DNA from: Clostridiaceae bacterium
Lineage (GTDB): Bacteria; Bacillota; Clostridia; Oscillospirales; Butyricicoccaceae
Reading direction: 5' to 3'
Length of the DNA: 24,776 bases
Assembly: GCA_018383195.1 (NCBI GenBank)
Contig: JAGZOP010000031.1
Span: 1-24,776 of the forward strand
Part shown: in pieces, positions 1-7,836 of the stretch
Layout: the number at the start of each line of letters is the position of its first letter
Numbering within the stretch: position 1 is the first letter of the stretch
Translations under genes and position numbers: made by a program
Notes under the pieces: model-generated
Databases searched by the model: none
The model's input: the letters and a program-made list of their open reading frames with translations, nothing else
What the model was told of the DNA's origin: nothing

Positions 1-38
1 TCCGGCGTATATCGTTTATGTGGCACTCCTTTTGGCAT
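1..38 (-). CDS. IS3-family transposase OrfA, N-terminal fragment
   Basis: The minus-strand ATG at 38-36 opens a frame reading MPKGVPHKRYTP before the window ends. This resembles the start of IS3-family OrfA proteins, which carry a helix-turn-helix for binding the terminal repeats. The ribosome site (AAGTGGGG) lies inside a hairpin stem (46-92), which should limit translation from read-through transcripts. Only 12 codons are visible, so the family call is tentative. Confidence 0.6.
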   Translation of the reverse strand, partial: MPKGVPHKRYTP

Positions 39-99
39 AATAAAACACCCCACTTCTTAGATAGTATATCATACTGTCTAACAAATGGGGTGCAGTTCA
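1..99 (-). mobile_element. IS3-family insertion sequence, left copy, 5' end only
   Basis: Positions 4-99 are the exact reverse complement of 24681-24776. The element ends at 99 with the TG...CA terminus typical of IS3-family elements (outward reading TGAACTGCACCCC). It holds a subterminal hairpin (46-92) and the first codons of a transposase OrfA on the minus strand. The rest of the element lies outside the window. The flank just inside (CAAGTCC) differs from the flank of the right copy (GGCTT), so these are two different insertion sites. The IS3 assignment rests on the termini and the first 12 residues only. Confidence 0.8.
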
Positions 100-330
100 C
101 AAGTCCTCAAAGAACATATCCGTTTCTTCGACGGCTGTGGGAAAGGCTCCATGTGTCCGATTGGCACCGGTTCGCTTGACTATCCGGCAATCCGCCAAAC
201 CCTTGAGGAAATTGGATACGCCGGTTATATCACAATCGAACAGGAACGCGATCCGCGAAACGCGGATGGCAGTCTCCAGGATGTGAAGGCAAGCGTAGAA
301 TACCTCAAATCAGTTGGATATCAAATTTAA
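100..330 (+). pseudogene. Sugar isomerase / inosose dehydratase-like TIM-barrel protein, C-terminal remnant cut by IS
   Basis: An open frame of 76 codons runs from the IS junction to a TAA stop at 328-330. It resembles the C-terminus of IolE/IolI-like xylose-isomerase-type TIM-barrel proteins: FFDGCGKGSMCPIGTG, then LDYPAIRQTLEEIGYAGY and a YITIEQERDP strand matching the W-L-VVEAEQDP strand of inosose dehydratases. Family members are about 280-300 residues, so some 200 N-terminal residues are missing because the IS abuts at 99/100. An in-frame ATG at 85 lies inside the IS and has no ribosome site, so I regard this as a broken gene. The downstream oxidoreductase starts 23 nt later, so it was the upstream partner in a sugar or polyol operon. 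The substrate (inositol-type or 3-keto sugar) cannot be decided. Confidence 0.75.
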
Positions 331-353
331 TCATAAAAGCAGGAGGTTTCCAT

Positions 354-1517
354 ATGTATTATGGCGAAAAACAAGTAGAACGACCCATCCGTTGGGGTAT
401 GGTTGGAGGAGGGCAAGGCGCCCAAATCGGCTACATCCACCGCGCATCTGCATTGCGTGATTTCAACTTTGAATTGGTTGCCGGTGCGTTTGATATCAAT
501 CCGGAACGCGGAAAAGCTTTTGGTGCAAATCTGCATGTCGCGCCCGAACGCTGTTATCCTGACTACAAGACCATGTTTGCAGAGGAATGTGCGCGTCCGG
601 ACGGTATTCAGGCAGTTTCGATTGCAACTCCAAATTTCACGCATTTTGAAATCGCAAAAGCAGCGCTTGAAGCAGGACTGCACGTTTACTGCGAAAAGCC
701 TATGTGTTTCACCATTGCTGAAGCGGAAGAACTGGAAGCACTCGTCAAAAAGACCGGGAAAATCATGTTTGTGTCCTATGGCTATGCCGGACATCAGATG
801 ATTGAACAGGCGCGTAAAATGATTGCAGGCGGTGATCTTGGTGCAATCCGCATCATCAATATGCAGTTTGCACACGGTTATCACAACGTCGCGGTGGAAA
901 AAAGCGCCGCATCTACTGCATGGCGTGTTGACCCCAAGAAAGCAGGTCCGTCCTATGTTATGGGAGATGTAGGAACGCATCCGCTGTACTTATCGGAAGC
1001 AATGTGCCCTGATCTGAAAATCAAACGTCTCATGTGTTCCAAGCAGTCATTTGTTGAGAGCCGCAAGCCGCTTGAAGACAACGCCATGACCATCATGGAA
1101 TATGAAAACGGGGCGGTCGGCTACGTTTGGTCGTCCTGTGTCAATGCAGGGGCAATGTTTGGACATAAAATCCGCATCGTTGGCGAAAAAGCATCCATTG
1201 AGTGGAATGCAGAATTTCCAAATCAGCTTCTTTATGAGGTGCAGGGCGAACCGCAGCATGTGCTGCACCGCGATATGGGATATCTGAAAGACGGCGTAAA
1301 CGATATGGATCGCATCGGCGCCGGGCATCCGGAAGGTTTGTTTGAAGCTTGGGCAAATCTGTATGCGCGTTTCGCGCAGGCGATTGACCGCCGCGAACGC
1401 GGCGAAGCGGTTGATTTCTGGTATCCAGATGTGCACGCAGGGGTACTTGGCGTAAAATGGGTGGCAAAATGCGTCGAATCTGCCGATCAGGGGTCGGTCT
1501 GGGTAGATTATAATTGA
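354..1517 (+). CDS. Gfo/Idh/MocA-family NAD(P)-dependent oxidoreductase
   Basis: This 387-residue protein is probably a cytosolic dehydrogenase of a sugar or cyclitol. The N-terminal Rossmann fold carries a glycine-rich loop MVGGGQG (16-22), and the family signature CEKP lies at 113-116, where the lysine is the usual catalytic/cofactor residue. DVGTH (205-209) supplies the conserved Asp/His pair of the substrate domain. The start at 354 is set by AGGAGG at 341-346. It sits 23 nt after the truncated isomerase-like gene and 45 nt before a sodium symporter, so the three look like one catabolic operon. Oxidoreductase plus TIM-barrel isomerase occurs both in inositol catabolism and in 3-keto-glycoside pathways. 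I cannot choose between them and give no symbol. Confidence 0.9.
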   Translation: MYYGEKQVERPIRWGMVGGGQGAQIGYIHRASALRDFNFELVAGAFDINPERGKAFGANLHVAPERCYPDYKTMFAEECARPDGIQAVSIATPNFTHFEIAKAALEAGLHVYCEKPMCFTIAEAEELEALVKKTGKIMFVSYGYAGHQMIEQARKMIAGGDLGAIRIINMQFAHGYHNVAVEKSAASTAWRVDPKKAGPSYVMGDVGTHPLYLSEAMCPDLKIKRLMCSKQSFVESRKPLEDNAMTIMEYENGAVGYVWSSCVNAGAMFGHKIRIVGEKASIEWNAEFPNQLLYEVQGEPQHVLHRDMGYLKDGVNDMDRIGAGHPEGLFEAWANLYARFAQAIDRRERGEAVDFWYPDVHAGVLGVKWVAKCVESADQGSVWVDYN

Positions 1518-1562
1518 CCCGCAGATAAACCGTAAAATGAGAAAAAGAGAGGAAAATTTAAT

Positions 1563-3191
1563 ATGGCATTTACCGTAATCACCTTTGTCGCGTTCACTGC
1601 GCTCGTTGCAGTACTGTCGTGGTGGAAAACACGCGGCGACGACCTTTCCACCAAAGAGGGATATTTTCTGGCAGGTCGTGGTCTTCCGGGTATCGTTATT
1701 GCAGGTTCCCTGATGATGACCAACCTCTCCGCCGAACAGCTTGTCGGTACAAATGGGCAATCGTTCGCCGGCAATATGAGCACCATGGCTTGGGAAGCAA
1801 CCTCTGCGTTTGCCTTGATCGCACTGGCTTTTATTTTCCTTCCCAAGCTGCTGAAAGGCGGTATTGCAACCATCCCGGAATTCTTCGAGATGCGTTATGA
1901 TACGTTCACGATGCGCCTGTTCTCCCTGCTGTTCCTGATCGCTTACGTTGTGACCATGCTGCCAACGATTCTGTATTCAGGCGCAGTCGCCCTTGTAAAA
2001 ATCTTTGATCTCGAGTCGATGTTCGGCATTGATTATTTTACAGCCATCACCCTTGTCTGTGTCGGTACCGGCGTCATTGGCATGTGCTATGCCGTATTCG
2101 GCGGTCTGAAGGCAGTCGCATATTCAGATACGATTAACGGTATCGGTTTGATTATCGGCGGTTTTGCAGTACCGATTCTTGGTATTCTTGCATTGGGCCA
2201 GCTTGACGGCAGCGGATTTTTCCAAGGAATCAAGCATTTTATCACCGCAACGCCTGAAAAAATGAATGCATGGTCTGCACCTTCTGCATTGCCTCCCGAA
2301 GTTCCGTGGCCGCTGCTGTTTACCGGCATGTTTGTAAATAACCTGTTCTATTGGGCGACGAACCAGTCTATTATTCAGCGTTCGCTGGGCGGTAAAAACC
2401 TTGCAGAAAGCCAAAAGGGCGCTATCTGGGCAGGTTTCTTCAAGTGCCTCGATGTATTTGTCATTGTCATCCCGGGTATCATTGCATACCAGCTGCTTGC
2501 CTCCAATGGGCAGATGGACACTTCTGTCGGCATGGCTGCCGATCAGGCATACCCGCTGCTCGTCATGGAGGTCATGCCCAAACCGTTGATGGGATTCTTC
2601 GCTGCCGTTATGTTCGGCGCCATCCTTTCTTCGTTCAATTCCGTTCTGAACTCGGCTTCTACTATTTTCACGCTGAATGTCTGGCAGCCGATCTGGGGCA
2701 AAAAAGCAGATAACCAGAGGGTCGTGAAAGTCGGTCAGATTTTCGGCACCGTCGTAGGTATAATCGCGATTATAATTTCTCCGTTTGTTATGTATTTCGG
2801 AACAGGTATTATGAACTTTATCAATGAATGCTGGGGCTTCTTCTCAATGCCGCTTCTGACCGCAGTTCTATTCGGTTTGCTAAGCAAGAGAGCACCGGCA
2901 ATCGCGCCGAAAATTGTCATTCCGCTGCACATGATGCTGTACGGTGCATCCAAGGTGATTCCGTTTTTCAGCCAGTTCCATTATCTCTATGTCGTATTCG
3001 CACTGTTTGTATTGGAATGCATCATCTATGCAGTCTGCATCAAGGTTTGCCCGCGTGAAACTGCATGGAATATGCCGGATGCCCATGTTATGGATATGAC
3101 CCCATGGAAAACCGGCAAGCTCTGGGCGTTGGTTGGCACTGGAGTAGTCGTTGTGATGTACATCATCTTCTCCCCGCTCGTCCTTGCATAA
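1563..3191 (+). CDS. Sodium:solute symporter (SSS/SLC5 family, YidK-like)
   Basis: This 542-residue membrane protein has about 13-14 hydrophobic segments, beginning with residues 1-20. It closely resembles the YidK branch of sodium/sugar symporters: GYFLAGR, then MMTNLSAEQLVGTNGQ, GIATIPEFFEMRYD, AVFGGLKAVAYSDTINGIG, FYWATNQSIIQRSLGGKNL and GAILSSFNSVLNSASTIFT, in the expected order. The C-terminal VMDMTPWKTGKLWA also matches that group. It should use the sodium gradient to import a sugar or polyol, presumably the substrate of the upstream oxidoreductase/isomerase pair (inference from context). A GAGAGG ribosome site precedes the ATG at 1563. The operon ends at the terminator at 3241-3282. 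Confidence 0.92.
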   Translation: MAFTVITFVAFTALVAVLSWWKTRGDDLSTKEGYFLAGRGLPGIVIAGSLMMTNLSAEQLVGTNGQSFAGNMSTMAWEATSAFALIALAFIFLPKLLKGGIATIPEFFEMRYDTFTMRLFSLLFLIAYVVTMLPTILYSGAVALVKIFDLESMFGIDYFTAITLVCVGTGVIGMCYAVFGGLKAVAYSDTINGIGLIIGGFAVPILGILALGQLDGSGFFQGIKHFITATPEKMNAWSAPSALPPEVPWPLLFTGMFVNNLFYWATNQSIIQRSLGGKNLAESQKGAIWAGFFKCLDVFVIVIPGIIAYQLLASNGQMDTSVGMAADQAYPLLVMEVMPKPLMGFFAAVMFGAILSSFNSVLNSASTIFTLNVWQPIWGKKADNQRVVKVGQIFGTVVGIIAIIISPFVMYFGTGIMNFINECWGFFSMPLLTAVLFGLLSKRAPAIAPKIVIPLHMMLYGASKVIPFFSQFHYLYVVFALFVLECIIYAVCIKVCPRETAWNMPDAHVMDMTPWKTGKLWALVGTGVVVVMYIIFSPLVLA

Positions 3192-3240
3192 TTTTTGTTA
3201 CCCCTTTTTCTGATTGCATCATGCAATCCCCCTTTTGTAC

Positions 3241-3282
3241 TACCGCATTCCCAGATTGCCTCTTTGGGAATGCGGTATTTTT
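3241..3282 (+). terminator. Rho-independent terminator of the oxidoreductase-symporter operon
   Basis: A perfect 13-bp stem (TACCGCATTCCCA at 3241-3253 with TGGGAATGCGGTA at 3265-3277) encloses an 11-nt loop and is followed by TTTTT. A smaller hairpin (GATTGCA-TCA-TGCAATC, 3212-3228) sits between the symporter stop codon and this terminator. Confidence 0.9.
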
Positions 3283-3369
3283 ATGAAGGAAACACCGCAG
3301 CATCCCCCGGCTATTTTCGTACAAAAGCACAAAACAGTCGGTTCGTTCAAATAAAATAGCCATATTGCC

Positions 3370-3397
3370 TTGCATTCACCACCATTTGTGGTAAAAT
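3370..3397 (+). promoter_or_regulatory. Probable sigma-A promoter of gltX
   Basis: TTGCAT at 3370-3375 and TAAAAT at 3392-3397 are 16 nt apart, with a TG one base before the -10 (extended -10). It lies about 70 nt upstream of the gltX start. No T-box specifier/antiterminator structure is visible in the short leader. The rest of 3283-3408 holds only a 9-bp inverted repeat (3309-3317 and 3353-3361). Confidence 0.55.
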
Positions 3398-3465
3398 AAA
3401 TTGGTATCATGTTGGCCAAATATACTGTTTTGGCTGATTATCCTTTGGATTCGGAGAGAACTATC

Positions 3466-5121
3466 ATGATGGATTGGAAGTATCTTGCGGATAAACTATT
3501 TCCGCATATTGTAGAGACCCCGGAGCAGGTCGAGGCGCGCTATCCAAAGCGCAATCTGCCCGAGGGTGCAAAAGTTACCCGCATGGGACCCAGCCCAACT
3601 GGTTTCATGCATCTTGGCAACCTATACGGTGCGCTCGTAGACGAACGTCTGGCACATCAGTCGGGCGGCGTATTCTATCTGCGCATTGAGGACACTGACC
3701 GCAAACGTGAGGTCGAGGGCGGCGTGCAGACGATTATTGACGCCTTCTCCTCGTTTGACCTCCCCTTTGATGAGGGCGCGACGTTGGACGGCGAAACCGG
3801 CGCATACGGTCCTTACCGCCAGTCGCAGCGCGCGGAAATTTATCAGACCTTTGTCAAGCACCTGATGGCGCGCGGTATGGCATATCCCTGCTTCTGCACC
3901 GAGGAGGAACTTGCTGCGGCACATGCTGAGCAGGAGAAAAACAAAGAAAATTTCGGATATTACGGCAAATATGCCATCTGGCGTGACCGTACCCTCGAAG
4001 ATATCGAAGCAGAACTCGCCAAAGGTACGCCTTATGTTGTCCGTTTCCGTTCGGAGGGTAGCATTGAAAATAAAATCCGCCACGAAGATTTGGTTAAGGG
4101 AAAGATGGAGGTCACCGAGAACGATCAGGACGTTGTCATCCTCAAATCAGACGGCATCCCGACCTACCATTTTGCTCACGTAGTAGACGATCATCTGATG
4201 GGTACAACCATCGTTGTGCGCGGTGAAGAATGGCTGGCAACACTTCCGGTGCATCTCCAGCTGTTCCGCGCTATGGGCTGGAAAGCACCCAAATACGCCC
4301 ATACCGCTCAGCTCATGAAAATCGATGAGGAAACCGGCGGCAAGCGTAAGCTGTCCAAACGTAAGGATCCCGAATTGGCACTCACCTATTACGCCAAGGA
4401 GGGTTATCCGGCGCCCTGTGTGCTTGAATACCTGATGACACTGCTCAATTCCAACTTTGAGGAATGGCGCCGTGCAAACCCGAATGCGCCGATGAATGAT
4501 TTCCCGTTCTCGACCAAAAAGATGAGCGGTTCTGGCGCTCTGTTTGACATCGCAAAGCTCAAAGACGTTTCCAAGAACGTCATTTCTCATATGACTGCTG
4601 AGCAGGTCTATGACTACGTTTCCGCATGGAGCAAAGCCAATGATCCCGCATTCCACGCGCTTTTCACCCGTGATCCGGATAAAAGCCGTGCATTCCTCGC
4701 AATCGGCCGCGGCGGAAAGAAACCGCGCAAGGATCTCGCACTTTGGACCGATGTCAAGCCCTACATGGACTTCCTGTTCGACGAGCTGTTCCAGCCCGAT
4801 TACACCATGCCGGCGCGTGTGTCCACCGAGGATGCCAAGGCGATTCTGGACGATTTTGCAGCAGCATTTGACGAAAATGACACACCGGATGGATTCTTTG
4901 ACAAGATGAAAACGATTTCCGAGGCACACGGATATGCTTCTGACACCAAGGTATATAAGCAGAATCCAGACCAGTATAAGGGTGCAGTTGGCGATGTTTC
5001 CATGATTGTCCGCGTTGCGGTTGCCGGTCGTCAAAATGCGCCCGATCTGCAAAGCGTCATGCATATCATGGGGCGTGAGCAGGTGCTCGCGCGTCTGGAA
5101 CAGTGCAAGGCAGCACTTTAA
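3466..5121 (+). CDS. gltX: Glutamate--tRNA ligase (clostridial-type GluRS)
   Basis: This class I aminoacyl-tRNA synthetase of 551 residues charges tRNA-Glu in the cytosol. PSPTGFMHLGN (42-52) is the HIGH-type motif, RIEDTDR (73-79) follows, and GGKRKLSKRKD (291-301) is the KMSKS loop in the KLSKR form typical of GluRS. The frame is open from an ATG at 3409, but I chose 3466 because GGAGAG at 3453-3458 gives 7-nt spacing and the N-terminus then matches a normal catalytic-domain start; ATG 3469 is the alternative. It is longer than the roughly 470-480-residue E. coli-type enzymes and its C-terminal part differs from them, as in a group of clostridial GluRS. glnS follows 48 nt downstream, so co-transcription is likely. 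Confidence 0.9.
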   Translation: MMDWKYLADKLFPHIVETPEQVEARYPKRNLPEGAKVTRMGPSPTGFMHLGNLYGALVDERLAHQSGGVFYLRIEDTDRKREVEGGVQTIIDAFSSFDLPFDEGATLDGETGAYGPYRQSQRAEIYQTFVKHLMARGMAYPCFCTEEELAAAHAEQEKNKENFGYYGKYAIWRDRTLEDIEAELAKGTPYVVRFRSEGSIENKIRHEDLVKGKMEVTENDQDVVILKSDGIPTYHFAHVVDDHLMGTTIVVRGEEWLATLPVHLQLFRAMGWKAPKYAHTAQLMKIDEETGGKRKLSKRKDPELALTYYAKEGYPAPCVLEYLMTLLNSNFEEWRRANPNAPMNDFPFSTKKMSGSGALFDIAKLKDVSKNVISHMTAEQVYDYVSAWSKANDPAFHALFTRDPDKSRAFLAIGRGGKKPRKDLALWTDVKPYMDFLFDELFQPDYTMPARVSTEDAKAILDDFAAAFDENDTPDGFFDKMKTISEAHGYASDTKVYKQNPDQYKGAVGDVSMIVRVAVAGRQNAPDLQSVMHIMGREQVLARLEQCKAAL

Positions 5122-5169
5122 ATGGAATATTCCATTCTCAATTCATTTTAGTTTTGGAGGACTTTCATT

Positions 5170-6828
5170 ATGATGGAAGACGTGAGCAATTTTCTCACAG
5201 AAATTATTGATGCCGACCTCGCGGCTGGCTTAACCGAACAGATTCACACCCGTTTCCCGCCCGAGCCGAATGGATATCTGCATATCGGCTCCGCAAAAGC
5301 CATCTATATCAACTGGTCGATTGCGAAAAAGTACAACGGCAAATTTAACTTGCGCTTCGATGACACCAACCCGGTACGCGAGGACGATGAATATGTGCAG
5401 TCCATCCAGAAGGACATCGAATGGCTGACTGGCGAAATGCCGAACGGCGGCATTTTCTACGGCTCGGATTATTTCGAAACCTGTTACGACTGTGCGGTTG
5501 CCCTCATCAAGGATGGCAAAGCGTATGTCTGCGATCTGACACAGGAAGAAATGCGCGCACAGCGCGGCACACTGACCCAGCCTGGTCAAAACAGCCCCTA
5601 TCGTGACCGTTCGGTCGAGGAAAACCTTGCACTGTTTGAGCAGATGCGTGCCGGTGCATTCCCGGATGGCTCCAAGACCCTGCGCGCCAAGATTGATATG
5701 GCGTCTCCGAACATGAACCTGCGCGACCCGGCAATTTACCGTATTGTGCGCGCGCATCATCATCGTCAGGGAGATAAGTGGTGCCTGTATCCGCTTTATG
5801 ACTTTGCGCATCCGATTCAGGACGCACTTGAGGGCATTACCCACTCGATGTGCTCGATTGAATTTGAAAACCATCGTCCACTTTATGAGTGGGTTGTAGA
5901 CAACTGCCCCCTGCCCCATCACCCGAAACAGCGCGAGTTTGCCCGCCTGAACGTCACCCATACGGTTATGAGCAAACGTTATCTGCGCCAACTGGTTTTT
6001 GAGGGGCATGTAGAAGGTTGGGATGATCCGCGTATGCCCACCTTGTGCGGACTGCGCCGCCGCGGTTATACGCCAAGCGCAATCTTGGACTTCGTCAAGC
6101 GCGCAGGTATCGCCAAGGCAAACTCTCTCGTAGACATTCGTCTGCTCGAGCACTGCATCCGCGAAGAATTGAACGAAACCGCACTGCGCCGCATGGCAGT
6201 CACCGAGCCGGTCAAGTTGACCATTACCAACTATCCCGCAGACAAGACCGAGTATTTTGAAGTACCAAACAACCCGCGTGATGAATCCGCCGGCACACGC
6301 AAAGTTCCTTTTACCGGTACAGTTTATATCGAAAAAAGTGACTTCGCTGAGGTTCCGCCTCCGAAGTTCCAGCGTCTCAAGCCGGACGGCGAGGTTCGCC
6401 TGATGGGTGCTTATATCGTCAAGTGCAATGAGATTATCAAGGATGAAAACGGCGAGATTGTCGAAATCAAGTGTACCGCTGACCTAGAGACTGCAAATGG
6501 CATGCCGGCAGACGGCCGTAAAGTCAAGGGTACTATCCATTGGGTATCCGCTGCACATGCCATTGACGCAACCTGCTTCCTGTATGACAACCTCTTCACG
6601 CTTGAGAACACCGGCGATGTGCCCGAAGGCACCGATTATCTGGATTATCTCAATCCGGAATCGCTCAAAAAGCTCGAGGGCTGCAAGCTGGAGCCGTCCG
6701 TCGCAGACATTCCGGCAGGAACACGCATGCAGTTTGTCCGTATGGGTTACTTCATCAAGGATGAAGAGGACGGTCGTTATAACCGTATCGTCACCCTCAA
6801 GGACAGCTTTGCAAAAACGCTTAAGTAA
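5170..6828 (+). CDS. glnS: Glutamine--tRNA ligase
   Basis: This 552-residue class I synthetase charges tRNA-Gln directly. RFPPEPNGYLHIGSAKA (28-44) is the classic GlnRS HIGH region and RFDDTNP (62-68) follows. VMSKRYL (266-272) is the KMSKS-equivalent loop, and WDDPRMPTLCGLRRRGY with the C-terminal beta-barrel anticodon domain completes the family pattern. Length matches E. coli GlnRS (about 554). TTTGGAGGA (5153-5161) sets the ATG at 5170; a second ATG at 5173 is possible. Most Firmicutes make Gln-tRNA through GatCAB, so a glnS gene marks a lineage that acquired it, as known for several Clostridia. It is probably co-transcribed with gltX and ends at the terminator at 6837. Confidence 0.96.
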   Translation: MMEDVSNFLTEIIDADLAAGLTEQIHTRFPPEPNGYLHIGSAKAIYINWSIAKKYNGKFNLRFDDTNPVREDDEYVQSIQKDIEWLTGEMPNGGIFYGSDYFETCYDCAVALIKDGKAYVCDLTQEEMRAQRGTLTQPGQNSPYRDRSVEENLALFEQMRAGAFPDGSKTLRAKIDMASPNMNLRDPAIYRIVRAHHHRQGDKWCLYPLYDFAHPIQDALEGITHSMCSIEFENHRPLYEWVVDNCPLPHHPKQREFARLNVTHTVMSKRYLRQLVFEGHVEGWDDPRMPTLCGLRRRGYTPSAILDFVKRAGIAKANSLVDIRLLEHCIREELNETALRRMAVTEPVKLTITNYPADKTEYFEVPNNPRDESAGTRKVPFTGTVYIEKSDFAEVPPPKFQRLKPDGEVRLMGAYIVKCNEIIKDENGEIVEIKCTADLETANGMPADGRKVKGTIHWVSAAHAIDATCFLYDNLFTLENTGDVPEGTDYLDYLNPESLKKLEGCKLEPSVADIPAGTRMQFVRMGYFIKDEEDGRYNRIVTLKDSFAKTLK

Positions 6829-6836
6829 TATTTTCT

Positions 6837-6873
6837 CATGGGGACAGGAAGATTCCTGTTCCCATGTTTCTTT
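6837..6873 (+). terminator. Terminator of gltX-glnS
   Basis: A 14-bp stem with one G-T wobble (CATGGGGACAGGAA at 6837-6850 with TTCCTGTTCCCATG at 6853-6866) is followed by TTTCTTT. It starts nine nt after the glnS stop codon. Confidence 0.85.
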
Positions 6874-6878
6874 CACGC

Positions 6879-6910
6879 AAAAAGGCATGACACCAAAGTA
6901 TCATGCCTTT
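6879..6910 (-). terminator. Terminator of the corrinoid-protein gene (convergent with glnS)
   Basis: A 10-bp stem (6881-6890 with 6901-6910, AAAGGCATGA / TCATGCCTTT) has a T-tract on the minus strand at 6883-6879. It starts 17 nt past the stop codon of the minus-strand corrinoid gene. The reverse direction also ends in T residues, so it may work both ways. Confidence 0.85.
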
Positions 6911-6926
6911 TATTTTCATATAAATT

Positions 6927-7562
6927 TTAGCCAGCGCAGAGCTCAAGCGCTACGTCCGCAGCGGTTGCAGCGTCCGGAGTGTACTTATCCGCACCAATCG
7001 AATCGCAGAATGCCTGGGTAATCGGAGCGCCGCCGATCATCACCTTTACCTTGCCTGCCATCTCAGAAGCAGCCAGTGCATCTACAACATTCTTCATCTC
7101 TGCCATGGTGGTGGTCAGCAGTGCAGAGCAGCAGATGATCTGTGCATCATGCTCACGCGCAGCATCGATAAATGCCTCCGGAGCAACGTCAACGCCCAGA
7201 TCGATAACCTTCAGACCCTTGCCTTCCAGCATCATCTTAACCAGGTTCTTACCGATATCATGCAGGTCACCGCGTACAGTGCCAATGATTGCCGTACCAC
7301 GATCCTCTACGTCGCCGCTGGACATATGGGGTTTCAGTACCTCAACACCCTTGTTCATTGCGCGAGCTGCAACCAGAACTTCCGGAACGAAAACCTCACC
7401 GTTGCGGAACTTCTCACCAATGACACCCATGCCAGCCAAAAGGCCCTGCTCCAGAATGTCCTTGGGTGCTACGCCCTCATCCAGAGCCTGCTGAACCGCT
7501 GCCTTTACCTTCGGTGCACGACCTGCCTGTAGCAGCGTGCTGATCTCTTCAAGAATTGCCAT
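6927..7562 (-). CDS. Corrinoid (B12-binding) protein, MtaC/MtbC/MttC-like
   Basis: This 211-residue protein has the two-domain layout of methyltransferase corrinoid proteins. An N-terminal four-helix cap (about 1-85, with LLAGMGVIGEKFRNGEVFVPEV) precedes a Rossmann-like B12 domain. GTVRGDLHDIGKNL (94-107) holds the D-x-H-x-x-G motif, whose His101 is the lower axial cobalt ligand; SALLTTTM (146-153) and GGAP (177-180) follow as expected. In such systems a substrate methyltransferase methylates the corrinoid and a second enzyme passes the methyl group on. No methyltransferase or reactivase gene is in the window, so it is an orphan and its substrate is unknown. The start at 7562 has GAGGAGG upstream. 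Its leader can pair with a structured RNA encoded just upstream (7802-7961). Confidence 0.93.
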   Translation of the reverse strand: MAILEEISTLLQAGRAPKVKAAVQQALDEGVAPKDILEQGLLAGMGVIGEKFRNGEVFVPEVLVAARAMNKGVEVLKPHMSSGDVEDRGTAIIGTVRGDLHDIGKNLVKMMLEGKGLKVIDLGVDVAPEAFIDAAREHDAQIICCSALLTTTMAEMKNVVDALAASEMAGKVKVMIGGAPITQAFCDSIGADKYTPDAATAADVALELCAG

Positions 7563-7613
7563 AATAAATATCCTCCTCAGATTCTCAAGTTCCTAAATTT
7601 CTGAGCGCAGTCC

Positions 7614-7632
7614 CTGTACCAACTTCCTACAT
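7614..7632 (-). promoter_or_regulatory. Leader segment complementary to the upstream structured RNA
   Basis: The minus-strand leader reads ATGTAGGAAGTTGGTACAG. This copies, with one mismatch and without a 4-nt TAGG duplication, the plus-strand sequence at 7897-7919. It can therefore pair with the minus-strand RNA made from 7919-7897. It also lies in the loop of a possible TTTCTG/CAGAAA hairpin in the leader, about 45 nt upstream of the ribosome site. Confidence 0.5.
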
Positions 7633-7663
7633 TGCAGAAACCCGCTCTCTTTTTGATGTACCT

Positions 7664-7672
7664 ATTATCGCA
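7664..7672 (-). promoter_or_regulatory. Possible extended -10 promoter of the corrinoid-protein gene
   Basis: On the minus strand TGCGATAAT (7672-7664) reads as an extended -10. No good -35 hexamer is seen 16-18 nt upstream, so the call is weak. It would give a leader of about 95 nt that contains the segment complementary to the upstream RNA (7632-7614). Confidence 0.35.
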
Positions 7673-7801
7673 TACCCTTTCCAAAACGTCTTGTGCATTC
7701 TTTTGATTTTTTGAAGTATTTTGCCCTCTTGTCCAAATGCAATTTCCATACGAATTCGCTCGTATTTCTCAATCGCATTTTGAATTCCTACACACTTTCA
7801 T

Positions 7802-7836
7802 AAAAAAACACCCGAATCTTTACAGACTCAGGCGTT
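7802..7836 (-). terminator. Terminator at the end of the structured RNA
   Basis: The minus strand pairs 7836-7824 (AACGCCTGAGTCT) with 7819-7808 over a GTAA-type loop, using several G-T pairs, and runs into a seven-T tract (7808-7802). It lies 240 nt upstream of the corrinoid-protein start, so transcripts from the riboswitch promoter should mostly stop here. Confidence 0.8.

Noticed and set aside
85..330. Start of the left-end gene at ATG 85
   Set aside because: That ATG lies inside the IS terminal repeat, overlaps the hairpin and has no ribosome site; the true gene start is lost upstream of the insertion.
3309..3361. 9-bp inverted repeat GGCTATTTT / AAAATAGCC upstream of gltX
   Set aside because: The arms are 35 nt apart and AT-rich, with no T-tract and no known operator match; chance is likely.
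4147..5064. 305-codon minus-strand open frame, and a similar one at 5230-6153
   Set aside because: Both are antisense to the intact gltX and glnS genes and show no motif or ribosome site.
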